A DNA stretch of 64,000 nucleotides from an uncultured Eubacteriales bacterium (lineage in GTDB: Bacteria > Bacillota > Clostridia > Peptostreptococcales > Anaerovoracaceae): contig CASDYG010000003.1 in NCBI GenBank assembly GCA_949285555.1, positions 124,001 through 188,000 of the forward strand. Direction: 5' to 3'. Each line of letters opens with the position of its first letter. Position 1 is the first letter of the stretch. A program made the position numbers and the translations under genes. This document shows, in pieces, positions 1 through 9,998 of this stretch. The notes below the pieces were generated by a model. It saw only the letters and a list, made by a program, of their open reading frames with translations. It searched no databases and was not told the DNA's origin.

Positions 1-1
1 A

Positions 2-1132
2 CCGACGAAGGAACAGGAATTCGTAAGAAAAACAGTTAGAGCATTTGCCACTAATGAAGTAGAGCCTATTGCAGCAGAAATCGATCAGGAACACCGCTTC
101 CCTGAGGAAACAGTGAAGAAGCTTGCTCGATATGGAATGATGGGTATTCCATTTCCTACAGAGGTAGGAGGAGCTGGTGGAAACAATATCGCTTATGCAA
201 TTACAGTTGAAGAATTAGCAAGAGTATGTGCTTCTACAGCTGTTATTGTATCTGCACACACTTCACTTTGTTGCTGGCCTATTTATCATTGGGGCAGCCC
301 TGCACAGAAGGAAAAGTATCTACCTAAGCTATTATCAGGAGAGCATCTTGGAGCTTTTGGACTTACTGAACCTAATGCGGGTACAGATGCGGCAGGACAG
401 CAGACTAGAGCTGAGCTTGTAGGAGATAAGTGGGTGCTTAATGGAGCTAAGGTATTTATCACAAATGGTGGATATGCAGATATATTTGTAATTATGGCCA
501 TGACAGATAAGTCCAAAGGAAACCACGGTATTTCTGCATTTATAGTAGAGAAGGGTGATCCAGGCTTCTCCATTGGTAAGACTGAAGACAAGATGGGTAT
601 TTGTGCATCTTCCACAACAGAGCTGATTTTCCAGAATTGTGAAATTCCTAAGGACAGACTGCTTGGTGGTATAGGCAAAGGCTTTAAGGTAGCTATGTCA
701 ACACTTGACGGTGGTCGTATCGGTATCGCTTCACAGGCGCTTGGTATAGCTCAGGGTGCACTAGATGTAACCATAGATTATATGAAGGCAAGGAAACAGT
801 TTGGTAAGAAGCTGTCACAGATGCAGGCACTTCAGTTTGAGGTAGCAGATATGGCTACAAGAATTGAAGCTGCAAGACTTCTAATCTATAAAGCTGCTGA
901 CATGAAGGACAAGGGACTTCCTTATGGAAAGTATTCTGCAATGGCTAAGCTATTTGCCGCTGAGACTGCTATGCATGTAACAACTAAGTGTGTACAGCTA
1001 CATGGTGGATATGGATATACTAAGGATTACCCTGTTGAAAGAATGATGAGAGATGCTAAGATCACTGAAATATACGAAGGAACATCTGAGGTTCAGAAGA
1101 TTGTTATTGCAGCATCTGTAATAGGTAAGTAA
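2..1132 (+). CDS. bcd: Acyl-CoA dehydrogenase (butyryl-CoA dehydrogenase type), 5' end cut by the window
   Basis: Flavoprotein that oxidises or reduces short-chain acyl-CoA at the C2-C3 bond; with EtfAB it would reduce crotonyl-CoA to butyryl-CoA in the cytoplasm. The frame is open from base 2 (PTKEQEFVRKTVRAFA...), so the GTG at 113 is internal and the true start lies outside the window. Visible family marks are GAFGLTEPNAGTDA in the FAD/substrate region, ARKQFGKKLSQMQALQFEVA, the QLHGGYGYTKDYPVERMMRD block and the catalytic-glutamate region ITEIYEGTSEVQ. About 376 residues are visible, so only a few N-terminal residues are missing. It ends 18 bp before etfB, which supports one operon. Family is secure; chain-length preference is inferred from context. 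Confidence 0.95.
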   Translation, partial: PTKEQEFVRKTVRAFATNEVEPIAAEIDQEHRFPEETVKKLARYGMMGIPFPTEVGGAGGNNIAYAITVEELARVCASTAVIVSAHTSLCCWPIYHWGSPAQKEKYLPKLLSGEHLGAFGLTEPNAGTDAAGQQTRAELVGDKWVLNGAKVFITNGGYADIFVIMAMTDKSKGNHGISAFIVEKGDPGFSIGKTEDKMGICASSTTELIFQNCEIPKDRLLGGIGKGFKVAMSTLDGGRIGIASQALGIAQGALDVTIDYMKARKQFGKKLSQMQALQFEVADMATRIEAARLLIYKAADMKDKGLPYGKYSAMAKLFAAETAMHVTTKCVQLHGGYGYTKDYPVERMMRDAKITEIYEGTSEVQKIVIAASVIGK

Positions 1133-1150
1133 TGAGTAGGAGGAAATAAG

Positions 1151-1948
1151 ATGGCATTTAAAATTTTAGTTTGCGCTAAACAGGTTCCTGATACTAATGA
1201 GATAAAAATCAATCCTGAGACGGGTACTCTTATTAGAGATGGTGTCCCTAGCATTTTGAATAATGATGATGCAAATGCACTTGAGGAAGCACTCAAGATT
1301 AAGGATAAGTATGACGACGTGCATATCACAGTAGTTTCTATGGGTCCTCCACAGGCTCAGGACATGCTTTTTGAGTGTTTGGCTATGGGTGCAGATGATG
1401 CTGTTTTGCTAAGTGACAGAGCAGTTGGAGGTTCTGACACATGGGCTACATCTAACGCTATCACAGCAGCTATAAAGAAAATCGGAGACTTCGATCTTAT
1501 CTTTGCTGGTAGACAGGCTATAGATGGAGATACTGCACAGGTAGGACCACAGATTGCAGAAAAGTTGGGACTACCACAGGTTACATATGTTGAAGAGTTT
1601 GAAATCGCTGAAAACATGAAAGATATCACTGTAAAGAGACAGCTAGAGGATGGATATGAGATTATCAAGCTACAGACTCCATGTATGCTAACTGCTATTA
1701 AGGAATTAAATGAGCCAAGATATATGTCTATGAAGGGAATCTTTGATCCAAATAAGGACATTAAGGTATGGAGTGCTGCAGATGTTGAAGTTGATCTAAC
1801 TACGGTTGGTCTTAAAGCTTCTCCAACAAATGTATATCGTTCCTTCACACCAAAGCCAAAGGGCAAGGGTGTAATGGTAGAGGGGGATTCTGAAAACGAA
1901 ATCGCGAAGAATCTCATCGTTAGCTTGAAGAAGAAGCATATAATCTAA
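1151..1948 (+). CDS. etfB: Electron transfer flavoprotein subunit beta
   Basis: Beta subunit of the ETF that carries electrons to and from the acyl-CoA dehydrogenase encoded just upstream. The 265 residues begin [20 protein letters not shown], as usual for clostridial EtfB, with the nucleotide-binding stretch [20 protein letters not shown] around residues 115-135 and the family signature [18 protein letters not shown]. An AGGAGG ribosome binding site precedes the ATG by a normal distance. In butyrate-forming clostridia the Bcd-EtfAB complex can bifurcate electrons from NADH to ferredoxin and crotonyl-CoA; that is known for the family, not shown here. Confidence 0.96.
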   Translation: MAFKILVCAKQVPDTNEIKINPETGTLIRDGVPSILNNDDANALEEALKIKDKYDDVHITVVSMGPPQAQDMLFECLAMGADDAVLLSDRAVGGSDTWATSNAITAAIKKIGDFDLIFAGRQAIDGDTAQVGPQIAEKLGLPQVTYVEEFEIAENMKDITVKRQLEDGYEIIKLQTPCMLTAIKELNEPRYMSMKGIFDPNKDIKVWSAADVEVDLTTVGLKASPTNVYRSFTPKPKGKGVMVEGDSENEIAKNLIVSLKKKHII

Positions 1949-1958
1949 GGAGGATGTG

Positions 1959-3068
1959 ATGTCAGCAATGAATTTTGACGATTATAAGAATATTTGGGTA
2001 TTCGTAGAGCAAAGAGATGGAAAGCTAATGAATGTTGCTCTTGAACTACTTGGTGAAGGTCACAGACTTTCCAGAGAAATCAGTGATGATACAAAGGTGT
2101 GTGCCCTTCTTATAGGTGACAAGGTTGAAAACCTTGCAGATGAGTGTTTCGCTTATGGTGCAGATGCAGTATATTATATTGAAGATCCTCTTCTAAAGAA
2201 CTTTACTACTGATGCCTATACAAAGGTTATTACTGATGCAGTAAATGAATATAAGCCTGAGATTTTCCTATACGGAGCTACACATATAGGTAGAGATTTG
2301 GCACCAAGAGTAGCGGCCAGATTGGATACTGGACTTACTGCAGACTGTACTCACCTTGATGTAAGTGTTGCAGGCTACATTAAGTTTGCAGAGGAGAATA
2401 CTACACTAAATACAAAGTCATTAAATCCTGAAGATCCAGATAAGGGTCTAAAGATGACAAGACCGGCATTTGGTGGAAATCTAATGGCTACCATTATTTG
2501 TCCAAAGCACAGACCACAGATGGCTACTGTAAGACCTGGTGTTATGAGCAAGATGGAAAAGAAGGATGGCGCTAAGGGAGAGGTTATTCGCGTTAAGCAT
2601 AGCCTAAGTGAAGCTGATATAAGAACAAAGCTTGTTGATATAGTTAAGTCCGCTAAGGAAATGGTATCTCTAACAGATGCAGAAATTATATGCTCTGGTG
2701 GAAGAGGACTTGGTGATGCAAGTGGATTTGAGCTTATGAAGAAGTTTGCAGATAAGGTTGGCGGTGTTGTAGGTGCATCTCGTGCAGCAGTAGACTCCGG
2801 ATGGATTGACCATTCGCATCAGGTTGGACAGACAGGTACTACCGTTAAACCTAAAATTTATTTTGCATGTGGTATATCTGGAGCAATTCAGCATCTAGCT
2901 GGAATGCAGACTTCAGATACAATCGTTGCAATCAATAAGGATCCAGATTCTCCAATATTTGAGGTTGCAGATTATGGAATCGTAGGAGACCTGTACAAGG
3001 TTATTCCACAGATTATGGAGCTTTGGGATCAGGCTGAAGAGCTTGCTGATGCAACTGTAGAAGCATAA
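1959..3068 (+). CDS. etfA: Electron transfer flavoprotein subunit alpha
   Basis: Alpha subunit of ETF, partner of the preceding EtfB. The C-terminal FAD domain is clear: [19 protein letters not shown], then [19 protein letters not shown] and the signature [16 protein letters not shown], ending with the usual [26 protein letters not shown] at 1947-1953 sits 5 nt from the ATG at 1959; a GTG at 1956 is too close, and the ATG at 1968 ([10 protein letters not shown]) is a possible alternative. The gene starts about 10 bp after etfB, and a long hairpin terminator follows. Confidence 0.96.
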   Translation: MSAMNFDDYKNIWVFVEQRDGKLMNVALELLGEGHRLSREISDDTKVCALLIGDKVENLADECFAYGADAVYYIEDPLLKNFTTDAYTKVITDAVNEYKPEIFLYGATHIGRDLAPRVAARLDTGLTADCTHLDVSVAGYIKFAEENTTLNTKSLNPEDPDKGLKMTRPAFGGNLMATIICPKHRPQMATVRPGVMSKMEKKDGAKGEVIRVKHSLSEADIRTKLVDIVKSAKEMVSLTDAEIICSGGRGLGDASGFELMKKFADKVGGVVGASRAAVDSGWIDHSHQVGQTGTTVKPKIYFACGISGAIQHLAGMQTSDTIVAINKDPDSPIFEVADYGIVGDLYKVIPQIMELWDQAEELADATVEA

Positions 3069-3084
3069 CCAAATAAAACAAAAA

Positions 3085-3170
3085 AATAAAGGCACAGCAT
3101 TATGTATTTTTTGCAAGGCGTGTAGATGATAATCCACCTTGGCAGACTACATAAGAGGCTGTGCCTTTTT
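3085..3170. terminator. Composite bidirectional terminator between etfA and gpmI
   Basis: GGCACAGC at 3091-3098 pairs with GCTGTGCC at 3158-3165, with an A-tract on the left and TTTTT on the right, so both converging transcripts could end here. Inside the outer stem there is further pairing: TTATGTA with TACATAA, then TGC(A)AGG with CCTTGGCA. The whole element is about 80 nt, much longer than a simple terminator. Confidence 0.8.
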
Positions 3171-3258
3171 GATTGGATAAGGAGGTATTTACCTTAATAT
3201 TTTATAATATACAATAATCAAATATTCATTTGTATAATATAGTGAAGCTGACCCTAAT

Positions 3259-4797
3259 CTATCCCTTTAAACTGTGACCTGTCATTTCTACCGGAATAGG
3301 TAAACCCATAAAATCTAGCATTGTTGGAGCAATGTCACAAAGTCTTCCATTAGGATTTAAGCTTACTTTATCGGTAGCTACTCGCACAAATGGTACCGGC
3401 TTAGTAGAATGAGATGTAACAGGATTACCATCTTCATCTAGCATTACATCGGCATTTCCGTGATCGGCAGTTATAAAAAGCTGTCCGCCAGAAGCAAGTA
3501 TGGCTTTTTCGATTCTTCCTACAAGCGTATCCATTGCTTCAATAGCCTTTATTGTGGCAGCCATATTTCCAGTATGACCAACCATATCAGGGTTTGCGAA
3601 GTTTAAAATTATCATGTCGTATTTACTGCTACCTATGGCAGCTATCACCTTGTCACAAACTTCATTTGCACTCATTTCAGGTTGCATGTCATATGTAGCT
3701 ACTTTTGGTGAAGAAACGAGTATACGATCCTCTCCTTTTTCTGGCTCTTCTACACCACCATTAAAGAAGAAAGTTACATGAGCATATTTTTCAGTTTCTG
3801 CAATCCTAAGTTGGCTTAGTCCTAAGCTGGCAATATAATGACCTAGTGTATTTTGAATGTGCTCAGGTGGATATGCCACCCTCACGTTGTTAAAGGTAGC
3901 ATCATATTGTGTCATTGATACATAGCCTGCCAGCTTAAGAGAAGAGCAAATTTCAAATTCAGAAAATTCATTTTCAGTAAATGCTCTTGTTATTTCTCTG
4001 GCTCTGTCTGGTCTAAAATTAAACATGATTATGCCATCACCGTTTTGAATATAGCCATCGCCAAACGCTGCAGGTAGAATAAATTCATCCGTAACATCAT
4101 TTGTATATGAGCTTTTTAAATAATCTTCGGGTGAGTTAGTTTGCTTTTGTATGTGCTTTATACCGACAAGACAGTCATACGCTTTTTTTACTCTATCCCA
4201 TCTCCTATCCCTGTCCATTGCGTAATATCTTCCGGAAAGGGTTTGCAGATTACCATAATTCAGTTCTTTAATATATGATAAAAGCTGCGAGACATAATCT
4301 ACAGCAGAGGTAGGGGCTACATCACGACCATCGGTAAAACAATGAATATAAAGCTCAGGAACTGCCTGCTCCTTTGCCATTTTTATAAGAGCCTTTAGGT
4401 GCTCTATGTGACTGTGCACACCTCCGTCGGATAATAGTCCCATCAGATGCAGTCTGCCTGAACCTGATTTAACTTTATTCATGATATCTAGCAAAACAGG
4501 ATTGGTAAAGAAGCGCCCCTCATTTATTTCTTTTGTAATTCTTGTGAGTTCTTGATATACAATTCTTCCTGCTCCAATATTTAAGTGACCAACCTCTGAA
4601 TTACCCATCTGACCATCTGGGAGCCCAACATCTAATCCGCTGGCGTTTAGAGTAGTGTATGGATTTTCTTGCATAATTCTATCTAAATTAGGCTTTTTGC
4701 TCTGTAAAACAGCATTGCCATAGCTATTTTCGTTAATTCCATACCCATCGAGAATCATGAGCATAGTAGGTCTTTTGTCTATAGTGTATTTTTTCAT
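3259..4797 (-). CDS. gpmI: 2,3-bisphosphoglycerate-independent phosphoglycerate mutase
   Basis: Glycolytic enzyme interconverting 3- and 2-phosphoglycerate with two Mn2+ ions. At 512 residues it has normal length. The N-terminal metal motif MLMILDGYGINEN and the phosphoserine loop DGQMGNSEVGHLNIGAGRIV are present, with C-terminal metal ligands in LNFANPDMVGHTGN and FITADHGNADVM. On the minus strand the ATG is preceded by AGAGGAGTAAATT. It stands alone rather than in a gap-pgk-tpi operon and is divergent from addA. Confidence 0.97.
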   Translation of the reverse strand: MKKYTIDKRPTMLMILDGYGINENSYGNAVLQSKKPNLDRIMQENPYTTLNASGLDVGLPDGQMGNSEVGHLNIGAGRIVYQELTRITKEINEGRFFTNPVLLDIMNKVKSGSGRLHLMGLLSDGGVHSHIEHLKALIKMAKEQAVPELYIHCFTDGRDVAPTSAVDYVSQLLSYIKELNYGNLQTLSGRYYAMDRDRRWDRVKKAYDCLVGIKHIQKQTNSPEDYLKSSYTNDVTDEFILPAAFGDGYIQNGDGIIMFNFRPDRAREITRAFTENEFSEFEICSSLKLAGYVSMTQYDATFNNVRVAYPPEHIQNTLGHYIASLGLSQLRIAETEKYAHVTFFFNGGVEEPEKGEDRILVSSPKVATYDMQPEMSANEVCDKVIAAIGSSKYDMIILNFANPDMVGHTGNMAATIKAIEAMDTLVGRIEKAILASGGQLFITADHGNADVMLDEDGNPVTSHSTKPVPFVRVATDKVSLNPNGRLCDIAPTMLDFMGLPIPVEMTGHSLKG

Positions 4798-4988
4798 AAT
4801 TTACTCCTCTTGGTATTATAACATATACCCACTTTTTGATATAATAAAAGATAAATACTGATAAGGCGTTCTATTTAGAATGTTTAGATGAAGCATATAA
4901 CAAAGTATATAATAATGTGCAGATAAGATTGAGCAATAACAGATCCTTATAAATGGTGAGGAAACGTTAAAAGAGCAAGAGGGAATAT

Positions 4989-7900
4989 ATGTCGCTTACT
5001 AAAGAACAAAAAGACGCTATTTGGCTTAGAGGAAAAAATATACTTTTGGCAGCAGGAGCTGGATCGGGAAAAACCAAGGTTCTGATAGATAGGATAATAA
5101 GCCTGGTGTTAAATGAAGAAGCATCTGTTGATGAGCTTCTGATCGTGACTTTTACAAAGGCTGCATCAGCTGAAATGTCAAGCAGGTTAAGAACTGCACT
5201 TACTGATGAACTAAATAAGACTGAGATTGATGATGCAGGTAGGAGAAATGCGTATATAAGAGGAGAAATAGATAAGCTTTCTACCATGTCATTAAGTACA
5301 TTTCACTCTTTCGAAAAATCCATTGTTGAAGAAAATTTTTATTTGCTTAAAGGGTTTGATCCCGTATTTAGATTAGCTGAGGAAGGGCAGATACAGCTAT
5401 TAAGGGATGAAGCGATGGAAGAGCTTATAAGAGTATCATTTGAGAAGGAGAAAGACAGATTCTCCGAATTTCTTGATTCATATAGCAATGGTCGTAGCAT
5501 GGAGGATTTCAAGCAGCTTATTATGGATGTGTATAAGTATATCCTCAATTTACCAGACTATAAGCAGGTAATATCAGGCTGGGCGAGCAGGCTTTCTATG
5601 GGCAAGGTAGAGCTACAAGAATCAAAGGCCATGAAGAAGCTTATGAGCACATTTAACTTGGGAATAAATGGCTTAATCAAACAGCAAAAGCAGCTTATTG
5701 ATTTTTTATATGAGAAGAACCTTGCAGGATGTGCGCAGGAGTTTGAGGATAAGAGGATGAATCTTTTACTTGAATTACAGCGTGCAGGAACTAACGGCTG
5801 GGAAGCCGTTGCTGATGCTTATACAGGCAAGCCATCCTTGCAGCTTAAAAAAATTGCAAAGAAAAAGGACGATGAGCTTACCTATGCCAGATATGAAGAT
5901 TATGTAAAAAAGGTAAAGGATGCAATAGATAAAAAATTAAATGCTCTAATAGGGGAAAAACTACTGATTCCTGTTAAGGCTGCAAGACGAAATGATAGAG
6001 ATAAGGGAATGTCACTAGAGCAGCAACTGGAAGAAATGAGCATGCTCAAGCCAAATATGGAGTATTTAGAAGTTCTGGTGCTAAGATATGATGAGATTCT
6101 TTCGGACATGAAGAAGAAAGAAGGTGTATTAGAATTTAGCGATCTTGATCATTTGACTTTACAGCTGCTGGAAAATAAAGATGTTAGAGCAAAATATCGC
6201 AATAGGTATAAGTTTATTTTTATAGATGAATATCAGGATACCAATTTAATACAAGAGAAGGTTATGCAGCTTATATGCCGAGAAAATAACATGTTCATGG
6301 TCGGCGATATTAAACAATCAATTTATAAATTCAGACAGGCAGAGCCGGAGATATTCAAAGAAAAATATGATACCTTTAAGGCTATGGATGCGGATGATAA
6401 TTCTCAAAAGCTTGATTTAAATAAAAATTTTAGAAGCAGATCTTCTATTTTAAATTATTGTAATCAGGTTTTTGACGGACTTATGGATGGCTATGATGAG
6501 GATGCGAAGCTAAAACCCGGAATGAGTGATGAAGCAATGGAAGAAGTGCTTCCCACCACCTATAGCCTTGTTAAAGATGATGCAGATGAAAATATTCCAA
6601 AAGAAGAAAAAATTGCCACAATTGATATGAATGTGATGGAACGAAGCAAGGCATATAAGGAGGGACAACTTGTTTCGAAAATAATTGGTGACTATCTTGG
6701 AAGAGAATTCTTCGATAGGAAGATGGGATGTATGCGTAGCTTAGAGTTAGGTGATATAGCAATTTTAAGTCGAAAAATGAGCACTTACGGAAGCGAGGTG
6801 TACAATGGGATCAGAGATAGTGGTATCCCTGTTGTAATGGAAGAGCGAGATGACTTTTTGAGCACACTTGAGCTCAGGTTATTTACTGCTATGCTGGCAA
6901 TAATCAATAATATACATCTGGATCATGAACTTATGACTGTCATGAGGAGTCCGAGCTTTGGGTTTACCTTGGAAGAAATGACAAGGATAAGAATAGGCTC
7001 ACCACGAGGCAGTTTTGCAAGGGCCGTTTTAGCTGTGCATAGTGTTGGCATGGCTCTGGCAGATGATGGTATTGATGAAGAAATAGAGCATGCTCAAAAT
7101 GAAGGGAAAAGCAGCGGGCCTAAAATTTCAGAAATACCTGATGAATGGGATGATACACTGATTAAGAAGACGACAGATTTCATCAATCAGATCCATAGCT
7201 GGAAGCGCCTAAGCTACAATATGGATGTATCTTCGCTTGCGTGGATTGTACTAAATGAAAGTGGCCTATATGCTTATGCAGGTGCAATGGAGCTTGGTGC
7301 TCAAAGGCAGGCTAATCTTATGGCACTTGTTGAGATGGCATTGTCACTTGAAACAAGTGGCAGACTCACTCTTTTCGATTTTGTACGATACTTGAAAAAA
7401 CTCAAACAGAATATGCGAGTAAATATTGAGCAAAGCAGACTGCTGGCCAGCTCGGGAAATGCTGTCAGAATGATGACGATACATAAGAGCAAGGGATTGG
7501 AATTCCCCATGGTTATTTTAATTGGCCTTGACAACCAGTTAGATGGTGGAGGTAGGGGCAATAAAGTGTCAATCCATAAGGATATAGGCATTGACCTAAA
7601 GCTGGTGGATTTGCGAGCGAATCAGCAGAAGAATACCTTGTTAAGCCGCCTTGTGAAGTCGTGCATAGAATTTGATGAGTGGGAGGAGGCACTGAGAATA
7701 CTTTATGTTGCACTTACCCGTACTACTACATTTCTTGCCATGACTCATATTCAAAATGATAGAAATGTAGATACATATAGAAGTAAAATTGACTGGCCTG
7801 CTGGATTTCCAAATATTGAGGTGTATGAGCATGAGCTTCCGGAGTCGTCTCCTTATATAACGTATAAGAAAAGCTACGATGTTGAAAAAGATGAAATACT

Positions 7901-8720
7901 TACTGCACCAATTACCAGTGATCTTAAACTAAAGGTTGAGGAGCTTTTAAATTTTAAATATGAACATATTGATAAGGGAAATCTACAGTCTAAGTATTCA
8001 GTAACCCAGCTCAATAGATTGAAAAAGCGAGCAGAAATTACTGGACAAAATGATGAGGGGGATTATATTGTAGATATTATAAGGACGGATGCTGGCGAGA
8101 CAGCTAAGGTCGTTGCAGATGACTTTGCTACTGCTAAAATAAACTCTGATTTGAAAGAAAGTATTTCTAAAGCGAGCATGGGAAGTGCATATCATAAGAT
8201 TGTAGAAAAGCTTGATTTTAAAACCTTATCTAATACAGATCGCAAAGAGGAGATTCTTAATATTGTAGAAAAAACAGCAAAGGAGCTGGTATTTAAAGGA
8301 ACTTTAGATGAGAATCAGGTGGCGGCGGTGGACTTTCTAAAAATTGTACAGCTTTTCACATCACCGCTGGGACAGGATATGATAGCAGCTGCTGTGAGGG
8401 GCGAGCTTTGGAAGGAAAGGCCATTTGTTCTATCTGTTGAAGAGGAAGATGAAGCGATCTTATTGCAAGGTATTATTGACTGCTTTTATATTCATAGAAA
8501 TGAATCAGGTGAAGAAACCTTTGTGCTAGTCGATTATAAGTCCAATTCTCATAACCGATGGAAAAGCATGGAAAGTTTTAAAAGCTATATACAAGACACC
8601 TATAAAACACAAATGGCAATATATAAGCGAGCAATTGAGGAAGCATACGATAAGAAAGTTAGCCTCTCGTGCGTATATCTTTTCTCTAGTGGAGAAATAG
8701 TAGAATTTAAGGATAAATAA
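4989..8720 (+). CDS. addA: ATP-dependent helicase/nuclease AddA
   Basis: UvrD-like helicase with a C-terminal RecB-type nuclease, the AddA subunit of the AddAB double-strand-break resection complex. 1243 residues, normal length. Walker A is AAGAGSGKTKVL near residue 22; the DEAD-like box is FIDEYQDTN; VGDIKQSIYKFRQAEPEIF and MTIHKSKGLEFPMVIL are helicase motifs III/IV and V. The C-terminal nuclease centre is seen as LLQGIIDCF followed by VLVDYKSNS. AddB is normally encoded immediately upstream, but here gpmI lies divergently upstream and no addB is in the window. An AGAGGGA site precedes the ATG. Confidence 0.95.
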   Translation: MSLTKEQKDAIWLRGKNILLAAGAGSGKTKVLIDRIISLVLNEEASVDELLIVTFTKAASAEMSSRLRTALTDELNKTEIDDAGRRNAYIRGEIDKLSTMSLSTFHSFEKSIVEENFYLLKGFDPVFRLAEEGQIQLLRDEAMEELIRVSFEKEKDRFSEFLDSYSNGRSMEDFKQLIMDVYKYILNLPDYKQVISGWASRLSMGKVELQESKAMKKLMSTFNLGINGLIKQQKQLIDFLYEKNLAGCAQEFEDKRMNLLLELQRAGTNGWEAVADAYTGKPSLQLKKIAKKKDDELTYARYEDYVKKVKDAIDKKLNALIGEKLLIPVKAARRNDRDKGMSLEQQLEEMSMLKPNMEYLEVLVLRYDEILSDMKKKEGVLEFSDLDHLTLQLLENKDVRAKYRNRYKFIFIDEYQDTNLIQEKVMQLICRENNMFMVGDIKQSIYKFRQAEPEIFKEKYDTFKAMDADDNSQKLDLNKNFRSRSSILNYCNQVFDGLMDGYDEDAKLKPGMSDEAMEEVLPTTYSLVKDDADENIPKEEKIATIDMNVMERSKAYKEGQLVSKIIGDYLGREFFDRKMGCMRSLELGDIAILSRKMSTYGSEVYNGIRDSGIPVVMEERDDFLSTLELRLFTAMLAIINNIHLDHELMTVMRSPSFGFTLEEMTRIRIGSPRGSFARAVLAVHSVGMALADDGIDEEIEHAQNEGKSSGPKISEIPDEWDDTLIKKTTDFINQIHSWKRLSYNMDVSSLAWIVLNESGLYAYAGAMELGAQRQANLMALVEMALSLETSGRLTLFDFVRYLKKLKQNMRVNIEQSRLLASSGNAVRMMTIHKSKGLEFPMVILIGLDNQLDGGGRGNKVSIHKDIGIDLKLVDLRANQQKNTLLSRLVKSCIEFDEWEEALRILYVALTRTTTFLAMTHIQNDRNVDTYRSKIDWPAGFPNIEVYEHELPESSPYITYKKSYDVEKDEILTAPITSDLKLKVEELLNFKYEHIDKGNLQSKYSVTQLNRLKKRAEITGQNDEGDYIVDIIRTDAGETAKVVADDFATAKINSDLKESISKASMGSAYHKIVEKLDFKTLSNTDRKEEILNIVEKTAKELVFKGTLDENQVAAVDFLKIVQLFTSPLGQDMIAAAVRGELWKERPFVLSVEEEDEAILLQGIIDCFYIHRNESGEETFVLVDYKSNSHNRWKSMESFKSYIQDTYKTQMAIYKRAIEEAYDKKVSLSCVYLFSSGEIVEFKDK

Positions 8721-8779
8721 GATTGTTTCTGATATGTATGTTTCTTTATGTGCCTACTACATAAGCAATAATCGGAAGA

Positions 8780-9148
8780 ATGCTTTGGGTCTTAATGTAT
8801 GATATACTAAATAACAGCAAGTATAAAGGTAAAAATTTCAAAGTCGTGAAAAGTGGTAAGAAGATATATTTTCATTTAGATGAGAATAGAACCCTTATAT
8901 ATTCACCTAGTGGAACGTATTTTAGGTTACAGGGTAAGGAAGTTGAAGCTAGATTAATAGTAAAGCATACAAAGGAATTTAACGAAAGCAAAGGCATTCG
9001 TTTAGGTAAAACTCGTAGTTATGTCAACTTAAATGGTGATGACTATGAAGATATTGCTAAGCAAATCACTGATAAATATCGTGAGTTAAATAGGAAAGAG
9101 TTGTCTGATTTAATTGATAGCACATATAAAAAATGCACATTTCATTGA
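8780..9148 (+). CDS. Hypothetical protein, 122 aa
   Basis: Unrecognised small, basic protein rich in Lys, Tyr and Asp, without signal peptide or membrane segment after the first few residues. The start is uncertain: ATG 8780 has GGAAGA only about 1 nt away, and ATG 8795 (MYDILNNSK) may be the true start. It lies 59 bp after addA and 17 bp before another small unknown gene that has a good ribosome binding site, so the two are probably co-transcribed. The C-terminal third is predicted helical and charged (DDYEDIAKQITDKYRELNRK). No function is proposed. Confidence 0.6.
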   Translation: MLWVLMYDILNNSKYKGKNFKVVKSGKKIYFHLDENRTLIYSPSGTYFRLQGKEVEARLIVKHTKEFNESKGIRLGKTRSYVNLNGDDYEDIAKQITDKYRELNRKELSDLIDSTYKKCTFH

Positions 9149-9165
9149 CAAGGAGATAAAGTAGA

Positions 9166-9486
9166 ATGAAAAAGGGGCACTCGAAATATAATTATGTTTT
9201 ATATAGTCCGTCGTATGAATACTGTAAAAGTGGTGATCCTAATAGAAAAAGAAGACTCTTTGAAGTGCCAGATGAAGAGGCTGAATTCATATGGGATGTT
9301 CTTGGGCCAATAGCAATGGAAGAAGACGTAACTGGATATTTAGATTATGATGAATATGCGTTATTTGCAGAAACTTCGAAAATAAAAAAGATGATAGAAA
9401 TAGCTGAACCTTATAAGGATAAGTGCCCTACCTTTTATGAGGCTTTAATTTACACTCTTGAAAACGACTGCATATTATATGCATAA
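9166..9486 (+). CDS. Hypothetical protein, 106 aa, acidic
   Basis: Unrecognised acidic protein (MKKGHSKYNYVLYSPSYEYC...). AAGGAG lies a normal distance before the ATG, so it is probably translated. The middle is strongly acidic (VPDEEAEFIWDVLGPIAMEE). It follows the 122-aa unknown closely and is itself followed by a clean terminator at 9516-9548, so the two genes form a small unit of their own. A basic/acidic pair of small proteins can be an interacting pair, but nothing here shows toxin or immunity function. Confidence 0.65.
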   Translation: MKKGHSKYNYVLYSPSYEYCKSGDPNRKRRLFEVPDEEAEFIWDVLGPIAMEEDVTGYLDYDEYALFAETSKIKKMIEIAEPYKDKCPTFYEALIYTLENDCILYA

Positions 9487-9515
9487 GATACAACATATTA
9501 GGATAAATAAGACTA

Positions 9516-9548
9516 GGTCAGTAAGCGTACGACGCGCTGGCCATTTTT
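9516..9548 (+). terminator. Rho-independent terminator after the small unknown pair
   Basis: GGTCAG at 9516-9521 pairs with CTGGCC at 9537-9542 (one G-U pair), followed by TTTTT at 9544-9548. Confidence 0.75.
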
Positions 9549-9860
9549 ATTGGAGGAAATATGACGGCAGACTGGGAAGGCAGGGCCTACTAACTGTGTG
9601 TTTTGTAAACATATGACATATGACATATGAAGCAGTCTTAAGTGTGAGCTAAAGGTTCTGTATTTGAGAAGCAAGGCGTTACTCTAGTAACTGATCTTGT
9701 ATATAAATTTACGCAGGGTAAGCTAATGTTACGCTTATTGGTAGGAGGATTTTTAATTGGTTTGGAGCATGCTCTACAAAAAAGAAGAATAAAGGCAGAC
9801 TATACCGAGTACATCTGAGGGGTTCTAGTTAAGACAAAATGGGTAAAACCAGTAAAATAA
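9549..9860. other. Gene-free stretch between a small unknown gene and putP
   Basis: No convincing gene. A ribosome-binding-like GGAGGAAAT at 9551-9561 leads only into a 10-codon frame ending in TAA, and a 31-codon frame at 9726 (ATG) has no good binding site. ACATATG is repeated three times near 9610-9630. It looks like decayed coding or leader sequence. Confidence 0.4.
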
Positions 9861-9926
9861 AACCCTAGAATATTCTGCAAAATATGGAATGAAATTCGTT
9901 TTCATTATGCATAATATCCTAGGGTT
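9861..9926. terminator. Composite hairpin terminator at the 3' end of putP
   Basis: AACCCTAGAATATT (9861-9874) pairs with AATATCCTAGGGTT (9913-9926), 14 bp with one mismatch. Read on the minus strand it is followed by TTTTATTTTA, so it would mainly terminate putP. The inner 38 nt can fold further. Confidence 0.65.
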
Positions 9927-9998
9927 AATTGTTAGCTCAAAGCTTTTAGTAAAGACTGATATAGCTTTAGTAATTTATCAGCAAAATAAGTTAATTAG

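Noticed and set aside
9549..9860. Small peptides at 9562 and 9726
   Set aside because: 10 and 31 codons only; the first ends almost at once and the second lacks a binding site.
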